Positions 43,406 to 53,814 of a stretch of DNA of 64,000 nt are shown piece after piece. The DNA comes from Flexistipes sp. (lineage in GTDB: Bacteria; Chrysiogenota; Deferribacteres; Deferribacterales; Flexistipitaceae): positions 62,001 through 126,000 of the forward strand of contig NZ_JAXKVW010000005.1 of assembly GCF_036172515.1 (NCBI RefSeq), written 5' to 3'. The stretch's first letter is position 1, and each line of letters starts with the position of its first letter. The translations under genes and the position numbers were made by a program. The notes beneath the pieces are model-generated. The model saw nothing but the letters and a program-made list of their open reading frames with translations. It did not search any database and was not told where the DNA came from.

Positions 43406-43483
43406 TATAATTATAGTTCAGTGATAGAATTTGATATTATGTTAAGACATTTTTATAATTAGTCAAGTTGTAGTGATAAATTA

Positions 43484-43912
43484 ATGAAGGGTGTGGATAG
43501 ATTGGATAAGATATCTAAAGAGAAAAGAAGTGAAAACATGAAGAAAATAAAGTCAAAGAACACTGAACCAGAACTTCTCGCAAGAAAGGCATTATGGAAA
43601 ATGGGATACAGATACCGCCTTCATTATAAAGAATTACCAGGAAATCCTGATATTGTTTTAACTAAACAAAAGACCGCAATATTTGTGCATGGATGTTTTT
43701 GGCATAGGCATGAAGGATGTATAAATGCATCAAGACCGAAATCTAATTCTGAATATTGGGAAAATAAAATAAAATCAAACTTAGATAGAGATAAAAGAAA
43801 TCAGTCACTTCTTAGAGAAATGGGCTGGAGAGTGCTTGTTGTCTGGGAGTGTCAACTGAAAAAAGATATAGATTTTAACATTTCTTTTTTAGAGAGATTG
43901 TTAAATGAATAA
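43484..43912 (+). CDS. vsr: Very short patch repair (Vsr) endonuclease
   Basis: The 142-residue protein is a clear Vsr: RSENMKKIKSKNTEPELLAR, GYRYRLHYKELPGNPDIVL, and HGCFWHRHEGC with zinc ligands. Vsr nicks beside T:G mismatches created by deamination of 5-methylcytosine at the sites of its partner methyltransferase. An internal TTG at 43502 with better upstream AAGG is an alternative start. It overlaps the methyltransferase gene by eight bases. Confidence 0.95.
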   Translation: MKGVDRLDKISKEKRSENMKKIKSKNTEPELLARKALWKMGYRYRLHYKELPGNPDIVLTKQKTAIFVHGCFWHRHEGCINASRPKSNSEYWENKIKSNLDRDKRNQSLLREMGWRVLVVWECQLKKDIDFNISFLERLLNE

Positions 43913-45059
43913 AATATCTATTTTTTCTTTCTTTTCTGGGTGCGGTTTACTGGATCTCGGATTTGAAGATACAGGATATGATATAGTATATGTTAATGAG
44001 TATTTTCAGCCATTTATATATGCATATAAATATTCAAGATTAAAAATGGGATACAAAAAACCGATTTACGGGTACTCAGATAATAGTATAGTCAATTTAC
44101 TGTCTCAACATGAAATATCAATATTATCGAATAACATTAATCTGGAAAGAATAAAAGGGAATATAGTAGGGTTTATTGGTGGTCCTCCTTGTCCAGATTT
44201 TTCGGTAGGTGGAAGAAACAGAGGTAAAGATGGAGAGAATGGTAAACTGACTGAAACATACATTGATTTAACTTGTAAATTAAAACCTGATTTTTTATTG
44301 TTCGAAAACGTAAAAGGGCTGTGGAATACAAAAAAGCACAGAGAATTTTATGAAAAAGTTAAAACAAAATTGTATGATGCAGGTTATGTAATAATGGAAA
44401 AACTAGTAAATGCCATAGAATATGGTGTCCCACAAGATAGAGATAGAATTATAATGTTTGCTATACAAAAGCATTTTCTATCTAATAGTAACGATATTAA
44501 TAATTTTAACTGGAATATAGACAAAAAATTTGATAAAGAGGAAATATTGCAATTGAACTGGCCTACTATAAATCCATTCCAAACAAATATAAGCAAACCT
44601 AAAGATGTCCCTTTTGAACTGACTGTAAAATACTGGTTTGATAAAAACAGTACATATAACCATCAAAATAGCCAAGATCAATTTAAGCCCAAAGCAGGCT
44701 TACCGAAGTTTCAGTCTATACCCGAAGGAGATGTGTCAAAGAAATCATATAAAAGATTGCATAGATATAGATATTCACCTACTGCAGCTTATGGCAACAA
44801 TGAAGTACATCTTCATCCAACAGAAGCAAGGAGAATAAGTGTTGCTGAAGCATTGGCTATACAAAGTGTTCCTGCATGTTTTGAATTGCCGTTAGATATG
44901 ACTTTGACTAATAAATTCAAGACTGTTGGCAATGGGGTACCTTATCTTTTATCTAGGGGAATAGCCAATTCAATTAAAGTTTTTATAAATGGACTAAACC
45001 CTCAATTTATAAGGAGTAAAGATGATATTAACAGCTTCCAATATTACAAATGCTGTTAA
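43905..45059 (+). CDS. DNA (cytosine-5) methyltransferase
   Basis: The 384-residue protein has motif I FSFFSGCGLLDLGFED, motif IV GGPPCPDFSVGG with the catalytic Cys, motif VI ENVKGL, motif VIII EYGVPQDRDRIIMF, a target-recognition region of about 100 residues, motif IX RRISVAEALAIQ and motif X VGNGVPYLLSRGIA. Motif IV has PCP instead of the usual PCQ, a recognised variant. It should protect the recognition site of the endonuclease encoded next, with which it overlaps by 38 bases. Confidence 0.95.
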   Translation: MNKISIFSFFSGCGLLDLGFEDTGYDIVYVNEYFQPFIYAYKYSRLKMGYKKPIYGYSDNSIVNLLSQHEISILSNNINLERIKGNIVGFIGGPPCPDFSVGGRNRGKDGENGKLTETYIDLTCKLKPDFLLFENVKGLWNTKKHREFYEKVKTKLYDAGYVIMEKLVNAIEYGVPQDRDRIIMFAIQKHFLSNSNDINNFNWNIDKKFDKEEILQLNWPTINPFQTNISKPKDVPFELTVKYWFDKNSTYNHQNSQDQFKPKAGLPKFQSIPEGDVSKKSYKRLHRYRYSPTAAYGNNEVHLHPTEARRISVAEALAIQSVPACFELPLDMTLTNKFKTVGNGVPYLLSRGIANSIKVFINGLNPQFIRSKDDINSFQYYKCC

Positions 45060-46104
45060 TCAATTAGATAAAAACAGGTTTTATAATTACATAAACCCAC
45101 AGAATAAAGGTCTGATTAAAATTGTACATATTAATTTGCCCGAGGGTCCTATAATTATTAAACGTTATGATCCTTCTAAAGGCGGATCTTTAGATCAAGC
45201 GAAAGAAGAATCTATTTCATCTAACTTGATATGGAGAGTTGCTAACGCTATAAAAGAAGGAGTCCCCATCAATATTGATAGAGTTCTCGGGGCAAGCTAT
45301 AATACTCGTTCTGTATTGGAAAGTTTATTGGCTTATACCTCTAATTTTTATGTTACATATCCCGGTAGAATTGAAATGATTGATTCGTACTCAAAGATAA
45401 AGAAAGGACACAAACATATTGTATGGTTGCCAGAGACCCCACATGAACTAGGTAAAATATGCGAAATTGATACTGAACAGGTGATTTCTGAAATACCTTC
45501 TCACCAAGCAGTTTATGAATCCTTAGTAGTTCCATATAATAATCAAGATAAAAATGAACTTGATATTGAAATAAAAAGGAGGCATGCCCAGATTCAAGTT
45601 GCATTAATACACATTGGTATTCAACTAGGCTTTAGAACATGGATTGCACAAAATGACAAAGGTATTATTTACAAAGATAAAAAAATAGGTGAAATTAATG
45701 GAGTTGTGCAGTCACTAGAAAATGAGAAGCTTTTAATGGGTTATAGTGATGCTGCAAAGGCCGCCTTATTAATAGACTGTATATGGTTTAAAAATAGCAG
45801 GCTAATGCCTGCTATCATGGAAATTGAATGTACGACTGGTATACGAAGTGGATTAACTCGTATGAAAACTTTCTCTGATTTGTTTCCTCCTTTTCCCACA
45901 AGATATGTTATTGTTGCCCCAGATGAAGATAAACCAAAGTTTATGCAAGAAGCATCTAAAAAACAATTTAGAGATTTATATCCGAAATTTTTCCCTTTCT
46001 CTGCCGTAGAAGAACTTTATGCTTTATGCCAAAGAAGAAATATAAAAGGGATTACAGAAGAATTCTTGGATAGTTTTATCGAAGATCCGAGTTTCAATAG
46101 TTAA
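45022..46104 (+). CDS. Putative type II restriction endonuclease of unrecognised family
   Basis: The start is fixed by AAGGAG six bases before the ATG, which makes the 38-base overlap with the methyltransferase real. I recognise no named family in the 360 residues. A region near 250-268 (LIDCIWFK, then AIMEIECTTG) has the spacing of a PD-(D/E)xK-type site with ExE, and RRHAQIQVALIHIGIQLGFRTWI precedes it. Position in the operon is the main argument. The gene is followed by 150 bases to attR. Confidence 0.7.
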   Translation: MILTASNITNAVNQLDKNRFYNYINPQNKGLIKIVHINLPEGPIIIKRYDPSKGGSLDQAKEESISSNLIWRVANAIKEGVPINIDRVLGASYNTRSVLESLLAYTSNFYVTYPGRIEMIDSYSKIKKGHKHIVWLPETPHELGKICEIDTEQVISEIPSHQAVYESLVVPYNNQDKNELDIEIKRRHAQIQVALIHIGIQLGFRTWIAQNDKGIIYKDKKIGEINGVVQSLENEKLLMGYSDAAKAALLIDCIWFKNSRLMPAIMEIECTTGIRSGLTRMKTFSDLFPPFPTRYVIVAPDEDKPKFMQEASKKQFRDLYPKFFPFSAVEELYALCQRRNIKGITEEFLDSFIEDPSFNS

Positions 46105-46252
46105 AAATTTTTGGCCTTCAGGCGTATGTGTTATTTTTGTGCTATTTTCCATTATTTTTGGATTATATCCAATTATACCGACCGTTCATAAATTACTGTT
46201 AAATATAATTGTGCTAAATTTTAAATGATTGATAAATAAGGATTTTCGCCTG

Positions 46253-46279
46253 CGAGTCCCCCCTCAGGCACTACTATTC
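46253..46279 (+). repeat. attR (repeat of the tRNA-Leu 3' end)
   Basis: CGAGTCCCCCCTCAGGCACT and following bases repeat the tRNA-Leu end at 39791. The sequence beyond it (46281-46317) also resembles the flank of attL, including TTTAATTTTTGTGCTATTTT, up to the stop codon of recJ. Confidence 0.9.
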
Positions 46280-46311
46280 TTTATGATCAATTATTTAATT
46301 TTTGTGCTATT

Positions 46312-47940
46312 TTATGATATTATTTTCACCTGACAGTATTCACCACCATTGTATCTGTTACACTCGATATATCCGAATAGTTGTTCCGGATTAATTTCAG
46401 ATTTTGCAGAGTTAAATCGAATACCCCTCACTTTTTTACCATTTACATTCCCGAGCTCAAACATCAGATGTTCACCGTTTTTGCCAACTATGCGCTGATT
46501 TTCTATTACAGGTTCCTTTATACGAAATACTGGCTTTCTGTTGCCTTCGCCGAATGGTTCGAGCAATTCCAGAGCTTTTGCCAAATTGACATTGATATCA
46601 TCAACAGTGACGTCTAAATCGTAGTCTTTCTTTTTTATAAAAACTTCTTCTTTGCATTCTGAGCATACAATTTCATTAATTTTATTTCTGAATTTATCTA
46701 TATTTTCCCTTGTTACAGACAAACCGGCAGCTTTAGTGTGTCCGCCGAATTTTTCAAGTAAGCCGGGGCTGTCTCTATCAATTTTTGAAAGTATTTCAAA
46801 CATATCAATTCCGTCAATTGAGCGTGCTGAACCTGTTACTCCTTCATTCAGCCTGTCTTCGCCGCCAAAAATAATAACGGGACGATAGTATTTCTCCATT
46901 ATCCTGGAAGCTACTATTCCGATTATCCCTTTTACCCAGTGCGGCTGATATACAACGATTACTCTGTTTTTACCGTATTTGTCTTTTTCAATAATTTTTA
47001 CAGCTTCGTTAAAGGTGATTTCGCATAAGTCCTGTCTGTCCTTGTTTTTATTATCAAGTTCTTCAGCCAGTTTCAGATTATTTGCATAATTATCACCTGT
47101 AAGCAGTTCCAGAGCAGTATCAGCGACATCAATGCGCCCGCTTGCATTAATCCTTGGGCCAAGTACAAAACCGTGGTGATAAGATTTGATTTTTTTATCT
47201 TTTAATCTGCTTATTTCAACCAATGCTTCAATGCCGGGTGAAGGTGTGCTGTTTATTACGTCAAGGCCGTATTTTACAAGAATTCTGTTGTCTCCTGTCA
47301 GTGGTACAATATCCGCCACGGTGGTCAGCCCTACAAGATCCAGGTATTTTTTTAAATTTATATCTTTTCTGTTTAAAATTCGCCTGATTATCTGGAGCAG
47401 TTTAAAGACAACTCCGCATCCGCATAAGCTGTAATCCGGCTCATTTATTTTTTCGGGGTTTATTTTCGGGTTTATAATAAAATCAGCTTCAGGCTGTCCA
47501 TCCTTTGGCAGATGATGGTCTGTGACAATTACTTTTATGTTATGATTTTTTAAATATTCTACTTCTTTAACAGAGGTTATACCGCAGTCAACAGTAATAA
47601 CCATATCTGCTCCGTTTTTTGCCATCTGTCGGGCAGTATCAGGCGTTAATCCGTAGCCGTTTTCATATCTGCTGGGTATAAGTGTTTGATAATTTTCAAA
47701 GCCTAATTCTTTAAAAAAATTAACAAGGAGTGCCGCGGAGCAAACACCGTCTACATCATAGTCTCCGTAAATATAAATCTTATTGTTCTGCCTGATAGTG
47801 TCTGCAATCAATTCGCCGGCACCTTGAGGGACTATATTTAAAGGATCGGATAAACCTTTCAGACTCGGTTGTAAAAATTTTTGTTTATTCAACACTCCTC
47901 TGTAAGTAAGTATTTTATGTACTACAGGATGTATTGACAA
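46312..47940 (-). CDS. recJ: Single-stranded-DNA-specific exonuclease RecJ
   Basis: The 542-residue protein has the DHH-family motifs YGDYDVDGVCSAALL, VDCGITSVKE and TDHHLPKDG, and a DHHA1 domain with GPRINASGRI and GGHTKAAGLS. RecJ degrades single-stranded DNA 5'-3' in recombination and mismatch repair. The start used is a TTG with a weak GGGG site; the frame stays open upstream without a better start, so the N-terminus is uncertain. The stop codon borders the island's right flank. Confidence 0.93.
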   Translation of the reverse strand: MSIHPVVHKILTYRGVLNKQKFLQPSLKGLSDPLNIVPQGAGELIADTIRQNNKIYIYGDYDVDGVCSAALLVNFFKELGFENYQTLIPSRYENGYGLTPDTARQMAKNGADMVITVDCGITSVKEVEYLKNHNIKVIVTDHHLPKDGQPEADFIINPKINPEKINEPDYSLCGCGVVFKLLQIIRRILNRKDINLKKYLDLVGLTTVADIVPLTGDNRILVKYGLDVINSTPSPGIEALVEISRLKDKKIKSYHHGFVLGPRINASGRIDVADTALELLTGDNYANNLKLAEELDNKNKDRQDLCEITFNEAVKIIEKDKYGKNRVIVVYQPHWVKGIIGIVASRIMEKYYRPVIIFGGEDRLNEGVTGSARSIDGIDMFEILSKIDRDSPGLLEKFGGHTKAAGLSVTRENIDKFRNKINEIVCSECKEEVFIKKKDYDLDVTVDDINVNLAKALELLEPFGEGNRKPVFRIKEPVIENQRIVGKNGEHLMFELGNVNGKKVRGIRFNSAKSEINPEQLFGYIECNRYNGGEYCQVKIIS

Positions 47941-47974
47941 ATTATGCCCCGTTTTTGTGTTTTTTGTAGTTTGA

Positions 47975-48247
47975 TCACATTTCCCAGTGCGATTCCGGAA
48001 GTTTTTTCAAATGAATATGATGGGCAAGGCGTATGCACGGTCTTATTAAGAGCTGGGCACTTCCCAGAATAAATAGCCATGTCCCCGCTTTGACCCAGTC
48101 GGGATATAAAAACATAACACTTCCCATGAGAAACCATACCGCTATCAAAAAATCGTTTAATATACTGGCAAATTTATAGCGTTTCTGTATTACAAGTCTG
48201 TCTTTTCCCAACGTGATGGTGATGTCTCTGTCATCCGTGTGTTTCAT
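47975..48247 (-). CDS. YrhK-family small membrane protein
   Basis: The 90-residue protein has two hydrophobic helices (about 33-50 and 54-72) and the YrhK pattern VIQKRYKFASILNDFLIA, then GTWLFILGSAQLLIRPCIRL. Function of the family is unknown. It lies 34 bases upstream of recJ and may share its promoter. Confidence 0.8.
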   Translation of the reverse strand: MKHTDDRDITITLGKDRLVIQKRYKFASILNDFLIAVWFLMGSVMFLYPDWVKAGTWLFILGSAQLLIRPCIRLAHHIHLKKLPESHWEM

Positions 48248-48378
48248 AAAAAACCCCCTGAATATCTATAACTTCATATTAACTTGTTATCAATAAAATG
48301 TTACTAATTTCTTCTTGATAAGTCGTTGTGTATGTGTAAATATTACAGAAATAACGTGTAGGAAATGGGGGGCTTAAA

Positions 48379-50043
<1,665 letters not shown>

Positions 50044-50101
50044 TTAGTCTATCCGGACGCTAATTTAGACTTTAAAGATGTTTGATTAATTCAAAGTAGT
50101 T

Positions 50102-50129
50102 TTGTGTAGTTAAAAGACTACATTATGTT
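50102..50129 (+). promoter_or_regulatory. Candidate HU promoter
   Basis: TTGTGT and TATGTT are 16 bases apart, and the spacer contains the inverted repeat GTAGT-N6-ACTAC, which could bind a regulator. Confidence 0.35.
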
Positions 50130-50152
50130 GTCTTTAATAAAAGGAGGTAATT

Positions 50153-50425
50153 ATGACAAAGTCAGAACTTGTAGCAAAAATTGCAATGAAAAGCGGTTTG
50201 ACAAAAACAGACGCTGAAAAGGCTCTGAATGCATTTCAGGACAGTGTGATGGAAGCAGTAAAGAAAAACGACAAGGTTACATTGGTAGGTTTCGGAAGCT
50301 TTGAACAGAAACAGCGTCAGGCAAGGAAAGGACGCAATCCTCAAACAGGTGCTGAAATAAAGATACCAGCCGGAAAGACTCCTAAGTTTACACCCGGCAA
50401 GAATTTTAAAGAAACAGTTAAGTAA
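50153..50425 (+). CDS. HU-type histone-like DNA-binding protein
   Basis: The 90-residue protein is a canonical HU: TKSELVAKIAMKSGLTKTDA and the DNA-bending arm GRNPQTGAEIKIPAGKTPKF. An AGGAGG site is correctly spaced. It compacts and bends chromosomal DNA. Confidence 0.97.
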   Translation: MTKSELVAKIAMKSGLTKTDAEKALNAFQDSVMEAVKKNDKVTLVGFGSFEQKQRQARKGRNPQTGAEIKIPAGKTPKFTPGKNFKETVK

Positions 50426-50432
50426 ATTTTTT

Positions 50433-50457
50433 AGGCCCTTGAAAAGGGCCTTTTTTA
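50433..50457 (+). terminator. Rho-independent terminator after the HU gene
   Basis: AGGCCCTT / AAGGGCCT stem with a three-base loop and a T6 tract, eight bases after the stop. Confidence 0.92.
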
Positions 50458-50657
50458 TTTTAAAAAGTCATAATTCCCAGTAATTTAAAAGTATGTTTCT
50501 TTGTATTGATTAGTAAAAATCGTCTTACTATGTAAATTCAACAATATTTTATCACTGATTTTTATTGCCGATTATACAATATCCCAATTTTTGGTTGAAA
50601 ATGTGCGTATTTGCATTTATAAAATGATTTCAATTTGAAATAATCTGGAGGAAAATT

Positions 50658-51911
50658 ATGTCGGAGAAGAAAGTTCCTTTTAATAAAGAAAAAATAGAGA
50701 AGATTGCTGAAAAGTACCCCACACCGTTTCATATTTATGACGAGAAGGCAATCAGAGAGAATGCCCGCAGGCTTAAGAAAGCTTTCAGCTGGCTTGGAGA
50801 CGATTTTAAGGAGTATTTTGCCGTAAAAGCCACTCCCAATCCTCATATATTAAAAATAATGAAGGATGAAGGATTCGGCACGGACTGCAGCTCCCTTCCG
50901 GAGCTCATCTTATCTGAAAAAAACGGTATAACCGGCGAAAATATTATGTTTACCTCAAATGAAACACCTGCAAAAGAATACAGTAAAGCCAAAGAGCTGG
51001 GCGCTATCATTAATCTCGATGATATAACCCACATCAATTATTTAGAAGAGCAGGTGGGGTTGCCGGAATTGCTGAGCTTCAGATATAATCCCGGACCTTT
51101 GAGAGAGGGGAATGCCATAATAGGCAATCCCGAGGAGGCTAAATACGGTTTTACCAAGGAGCAGCTTTTCGAAGGATACCGTATGATAAAAGAGAAAGGA
51201 GTGAAGCGTTTCGGCATTCATACGATGGTGGCTTCAAATGAACTTAATGCCGATTACTTTATTGAGACTGTCAATATGCTGGTGGACTTGGTTATTGAAA
51301 TCCACAGTGAGCTGGGAATAAATTTTGAATTTATCAATATGGGAGGCGGAATTGGTATCCCGTATCAGCCTGATCAAGAGCCGGTTGATCTCGAGTATGT
51401 TGCCGGTGAAGTGAAAAAAATATTTGATAAAAAGATAAAAGGTTCTGATCTGGATCCGTTGAAACTTTATATGGAAAACGGCAGAATGATAACCGGTCCT
51501 TATGGATATCTTGTAGCGAGAGCTATTCATAAAAAAGAAATCTATAAAAACTATATAGGACTCGATGCAAGTATGGCTAATCTGATGAGGCCCGGCATGT
51601 ATCAGGCATATCATCATGTAACCGTCTTGGGCAAAGAAAATAAACCTCATGATTACACATACGATATAGTAGGATCTTTATGTGAAAATAACGATAAGTT
51701 TGCCATAGACCGTAAACTGCCTAAAATTGATATCGGCGATATAGTTGTAATCCATGACGCAGGTGCTCATGGTCATGCAATGGGATTTAATTATAACGGT
51801 AAACTCAGATCTGCCGAACTCCTCCTTAGACCTGACGGCAGCGTAAAGCAGATAAGGAGAGCGGAAACAATTGACGATTATTTTGCGACACTGGATTTTT
51901 CAGATTTGTAA
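50658..51911 (+). CDS. lysA: Diaminopimelate decarboxylase
   Basis: The 417-residue fold-type III PLP enzyme has the lysine in YFAVKATPNP, the PLP phosphate loop MGGGIGIPY and the CENNDKF segment (CxxxD active-site cysteine). It decarboxylates meso-diaminopimelate to lysine. The long N-terminal KYPTPFHIYDEKAI form, with a GIHTMVASNE box in place of the usual CHIGSQ, is seen in a distinct subgroup also annotated as LysA. A GGAGGAAA site precedes the ATG. Confidence 0.88.
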   Translation: MSEKKVPFNKEKIEKIAEKYPTPFHIYDEKAIRENARRLKKAFSWLGDDFKEYFAVKATPNPHILKIMKDEGFGTDCSSLPELILSEKNGITGENIMFTSNETPAKEYSKAKELGAIINLDDITHINYLEEQVGLPELLSFRYNPGPLREGNAIIGNPEEAKYGFTKEQLFEGYRMIKEKGVKRFGIHTMVASNELNADYFIETVNMLVDLVIEIHSELGINFEFINMGGGIGIPYQPDQEPVDLEYVAGEVKKIFDKKIKGSDLDPLKLYMENGRMITGPYGYLVARAIHKKEIYKNYIGLDASMANLMRPGMYQAYHHVTVLGKENKPHDYTYDIVGSLCENNDKFAIDRKLPKIDIGDIVVIHDAGAHGHAMGFNYNGKLRSAELLLRPDGSVKQIRRAETIDDYFATLDFSDL

Positions 51912-51935
51912 CTGGCAGTCTAAATAATAATGAAA

Positions 51936-51966
51936 CCTTACCTACACTTCGTAAGTGTAGGTAAGG
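51936..51966. terminator. Perfect 14-bp hairpin between converging lysA and uspA genes
   Basis: CCTTACCTACACTT and its exact complement are separated by CGT. There is no T tract on either side, so it is an atypical bidirectional terminator or another RNA/DNA signal. Confidence 0.5.
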
Positions 51967-51985
51967 CAACTTACATATGTTGCAA

Positions 51986-52429
51986 TTAATCTCTTACAAC
52001 AAATACAGAACACTTTGATCTTCTTACAACTTTTTCAGTTGTACTTCCGAAGAAAGCTTCCTCGATAAAAGATTTGCTGTGTGATGCAATGACCAGAAGG
52101 TCGGTTCCGGCTTCGGTTTCATAGTTTAAAATTTCATGATACGGTACACCTTTTTTAACGGTATAATTTATTTTTAAGTTCTTTCCTTTAAGAATTTTTT
52201 CTGCCTGCTTTTTCATCTCATTCATACTTTCTTTTTCCATTCTTTCAGTCAGTTCTTTTTGGGTTTCGTTATCCAAATAAGCCATGGATATTCCCACTTC
52301 ATCGGGGATTACATGAAGAAGATAAATTTCGGAATTAAACGTTTCCGCGATATCAACAGCTTTCTTCAAAGCTTTATCGGAGTACTCTGAAAAATCAGTG
52401 GGAACCAATATTTTTTCTGTTTTGTACAT
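51986..52429 (-). CDS. Universal stress protein (UspA family)
   Basis: The 147-residue protein has the Usp fold: ILVPTDFSEYSDKALKKAV at the start and a late ASHSKSFIEEAFFGSTTEKV. The ATP-binding G-x2-G-x9-G motif is degenerate here (no GxxG), so it may not bind ATP. It is encoded 15 bases after the flavin reductase gene and is likely cotranscribed with it. Confidence 0.9.
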   Translation of the reverse strand: MYKTEKILVPTDFSEYSDKALKKAVDIAETFNSEIYLLHVIPDEVGISMAYLDNETQKELTERMEKESMNEMKKQAEKILKGKNLKINYTVKKGVPYHEILNYETEAGTDLLVIASHSKSFIEEAFFGSTTEKVVRRSKCSVFVVRD

Positions 52430-52444
52430 TTTATCCTCCTTTTG

Positions 52445-53776
52445 TTATAAATTTTTTAATGCTACATTTGCTGCCACCAAAAGACTGTCCCATACATTTG
52501 CAAAAGGCGGAGCATATGTAAGATCTGTATGGGAAAAATCCTCAACAGTCATTCCTGCATGTATGGCTGTTGACAGAATGTCAACTCTTTTTGCAACCGT
52601 TCCGTGTCCCGTTATCTGAGCGCCGTATATTTGCCCCGTTTTGCTGTCGTACAGTAAACATATTTTCTGCGTATCGCCACCTATATATTCAGGTCTGTCC
52701 GGGATACTTATTTCGGTTTTTTTATAGTTGAACTTGTAATCACTTAATTGCTTTTCGTTCAGACCGGTTGTTGCTACGGAAATATCAAATATCCTGAATG
52801 CCGCCGACTGGTTTATTCCGTAAAAGGATTCCATATTATCTATGTTGGCAATATTGTAACCTGATATTCTTCCCATTTTATTTGCGGTTGTTCCCAGAGG
52901 CATATATGTCCAGTCTTTCAAAAGCGGAACATAATGTTCTGCGCAATCGCCTGCTGCAAAGATATTTTCGATGTTAGTCTGCAGATTGTGGTTTACTTTT
53001 ACAGCATTTTTTATTCCAAGGGTAATGCCCGAGCCATGAAAAATTTCGGTATTAGGTTTTACTCCTATTGCCACAACAACAAAGTCACATTCAAAAGTTC
53101 CTTTGGAAGTGTTAAACAGATTGCCCTGTTTTGAAATTATATCTGTGTTTAGAAACACTTTTACCCCTTTTGACTCAAGGTGTGAGAGGGCAAATTGCTG
53201 TTGTTCCGCGGGTAAAAAAGGCAGCAGCCTGTCTGACTTTTCGATTATAGTAACATCAATACCGAGGTTAACAAGGTTTTCAGCCAGTTCCAGATTAATA
53301 TAGCCGGCACCAACCAAACATGCTTTTTTCGGTTTATTTTTATAGAGAAAGTTTTTAAGATTTCGCAGGTGATTAAGATTTTTAAAATAGAAAACCCTTT
53401 CGTCAAATCCTTCGAAATCAAGCCTGTTGTATATTGCACCGGTTGCACAAATGAGATAATCGTAATGGTAATCGTATCCTTCGTTTTTGTTGAAATCGTA
53501 TACTTTAAGCTTGCTTTTCTCAGGCAGTATTTCATTAACCGGGGTATACAGTCGGTAATCTATGCCCCTTTTTTGGGTTATGGTTTGATAATCAAGAGCG
53601 TAAAGACTTTCCGGAGGGTTATTTTCCATTGTCAGATTATAGGGCATACCGCATGCCCCATAGGAGAGGTCGCCTCTTTTTTCAAATACAACAACTTCGG
53701 CGTTTTTGTTCTCTTTTTTTACCCTGCTTGCAGCGGACAATCCGGCGGCAATTCCTCCGATAACAGCGACTTTCAT
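52445..53776 (-). CDS. FAD-dependent CoA-disulfide reductase / NADH oxidase-like protein
   Basis: The 443-residue protein has the FAD fold AVIGGIAAGLSAASRVKK, the single redox-active Cys in SYGACGMPY (residue about 43), a second nucleotide fold ACLVGAGYINLELAENL and a FAD motif AAGDCAEHY. A single cysteine in this place marks the CoA-disulfide reductase, NADH oxidase and NADH peroxidase group. The tail (SHTDLTYAPPFANVWDSLL) matches this group too. It may reduce disulfides or polysulfide, or remove oxygen; substrate not determined. Confidence 0.9.
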   Translation of the reverse strand: MKVAVIGGIAAGLSAASRVKKENKNAEVVVFEKRGDLSYGACGMPYNLTMENNPPESLYALDYQTITQKRGIDYRLYTPVNEILPEKSKLKVYDFNKNEGYDYHYDYLICATGAIYNRLDFEGFDERVFYFKNLNHLRNLKNFLYKNKPKKACLVGAGYINLELAENLVNLGIDVTIIEKSDRLLPFLPAEQQQFALSHLESKGVKVFLNTDIISKQGNLFNTSKGTFECDFVVVAIGVKPNTEIFHGSGITLGIKNAVKVNHNLQTNIENIFAAGDCAEHYVPLLKDWTYMPLGTTANKMGRISGYNIANIDNMESFYGINQSAAFRIFDISVATTGLNEKQLSDYKFNYKKTEISIPDRPEYIGGDTQKICLLYDSKTGQIYGAQITGHGTVAKRVDILSTAIHAGMTVEDFSHTDLTYAPPFANVWDSLLVAANVALKNL

Positions 53777-53814
53777 AATTCCTCCTTTTGATTGAATTAT
53801 AACATAAAAAATCT

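Larger units (their letters stand above)
42936..43483. other. Regulatory gap between the recombinase and restriction modules
   Basis: No convincing gene is seen; minus-strand frames at 43116-43364 lack ribosome sites and family resemblance. The gap contains a 36-base imperfect palindrome (43276-43311) and a 22-base perfect palindrome (43360-43381), and should hold divergent promoters for both modules. Confidence 0.6.
39791..46279. mobile_element. tRNA-Leu-integrated island carrying a restriction-modification operon
   Basis: The island is bounded by direct repeats of the tRNA-Leu 3' end: 21 identical bases, 27 with one mismatch before the ends diverge. The integrase gene lies next to the tRNA and is followed by an excisionase-like gene and a recombinase pair, all on the minus strand. 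After a 550-base regulatory gap comes the plus-strand vsr, methyltransferase and endonuclease operon. The cargo is visibly more AT-rich than the recombination module. No conjugation, replication or phage structural genes are present, so it is an integrative element mobilised by others or a satellite-like island. Confidence 0.88.

Noticed and set aside
46108-46126. TTTTGGCCTTCAGG shared with the 3' end of the excisionase-like gene (inverted)
   Set aside because: A single 14-base match in opposite orientation is compatible with chance within the island; the neighbouring integrase-like words have the other orientation.
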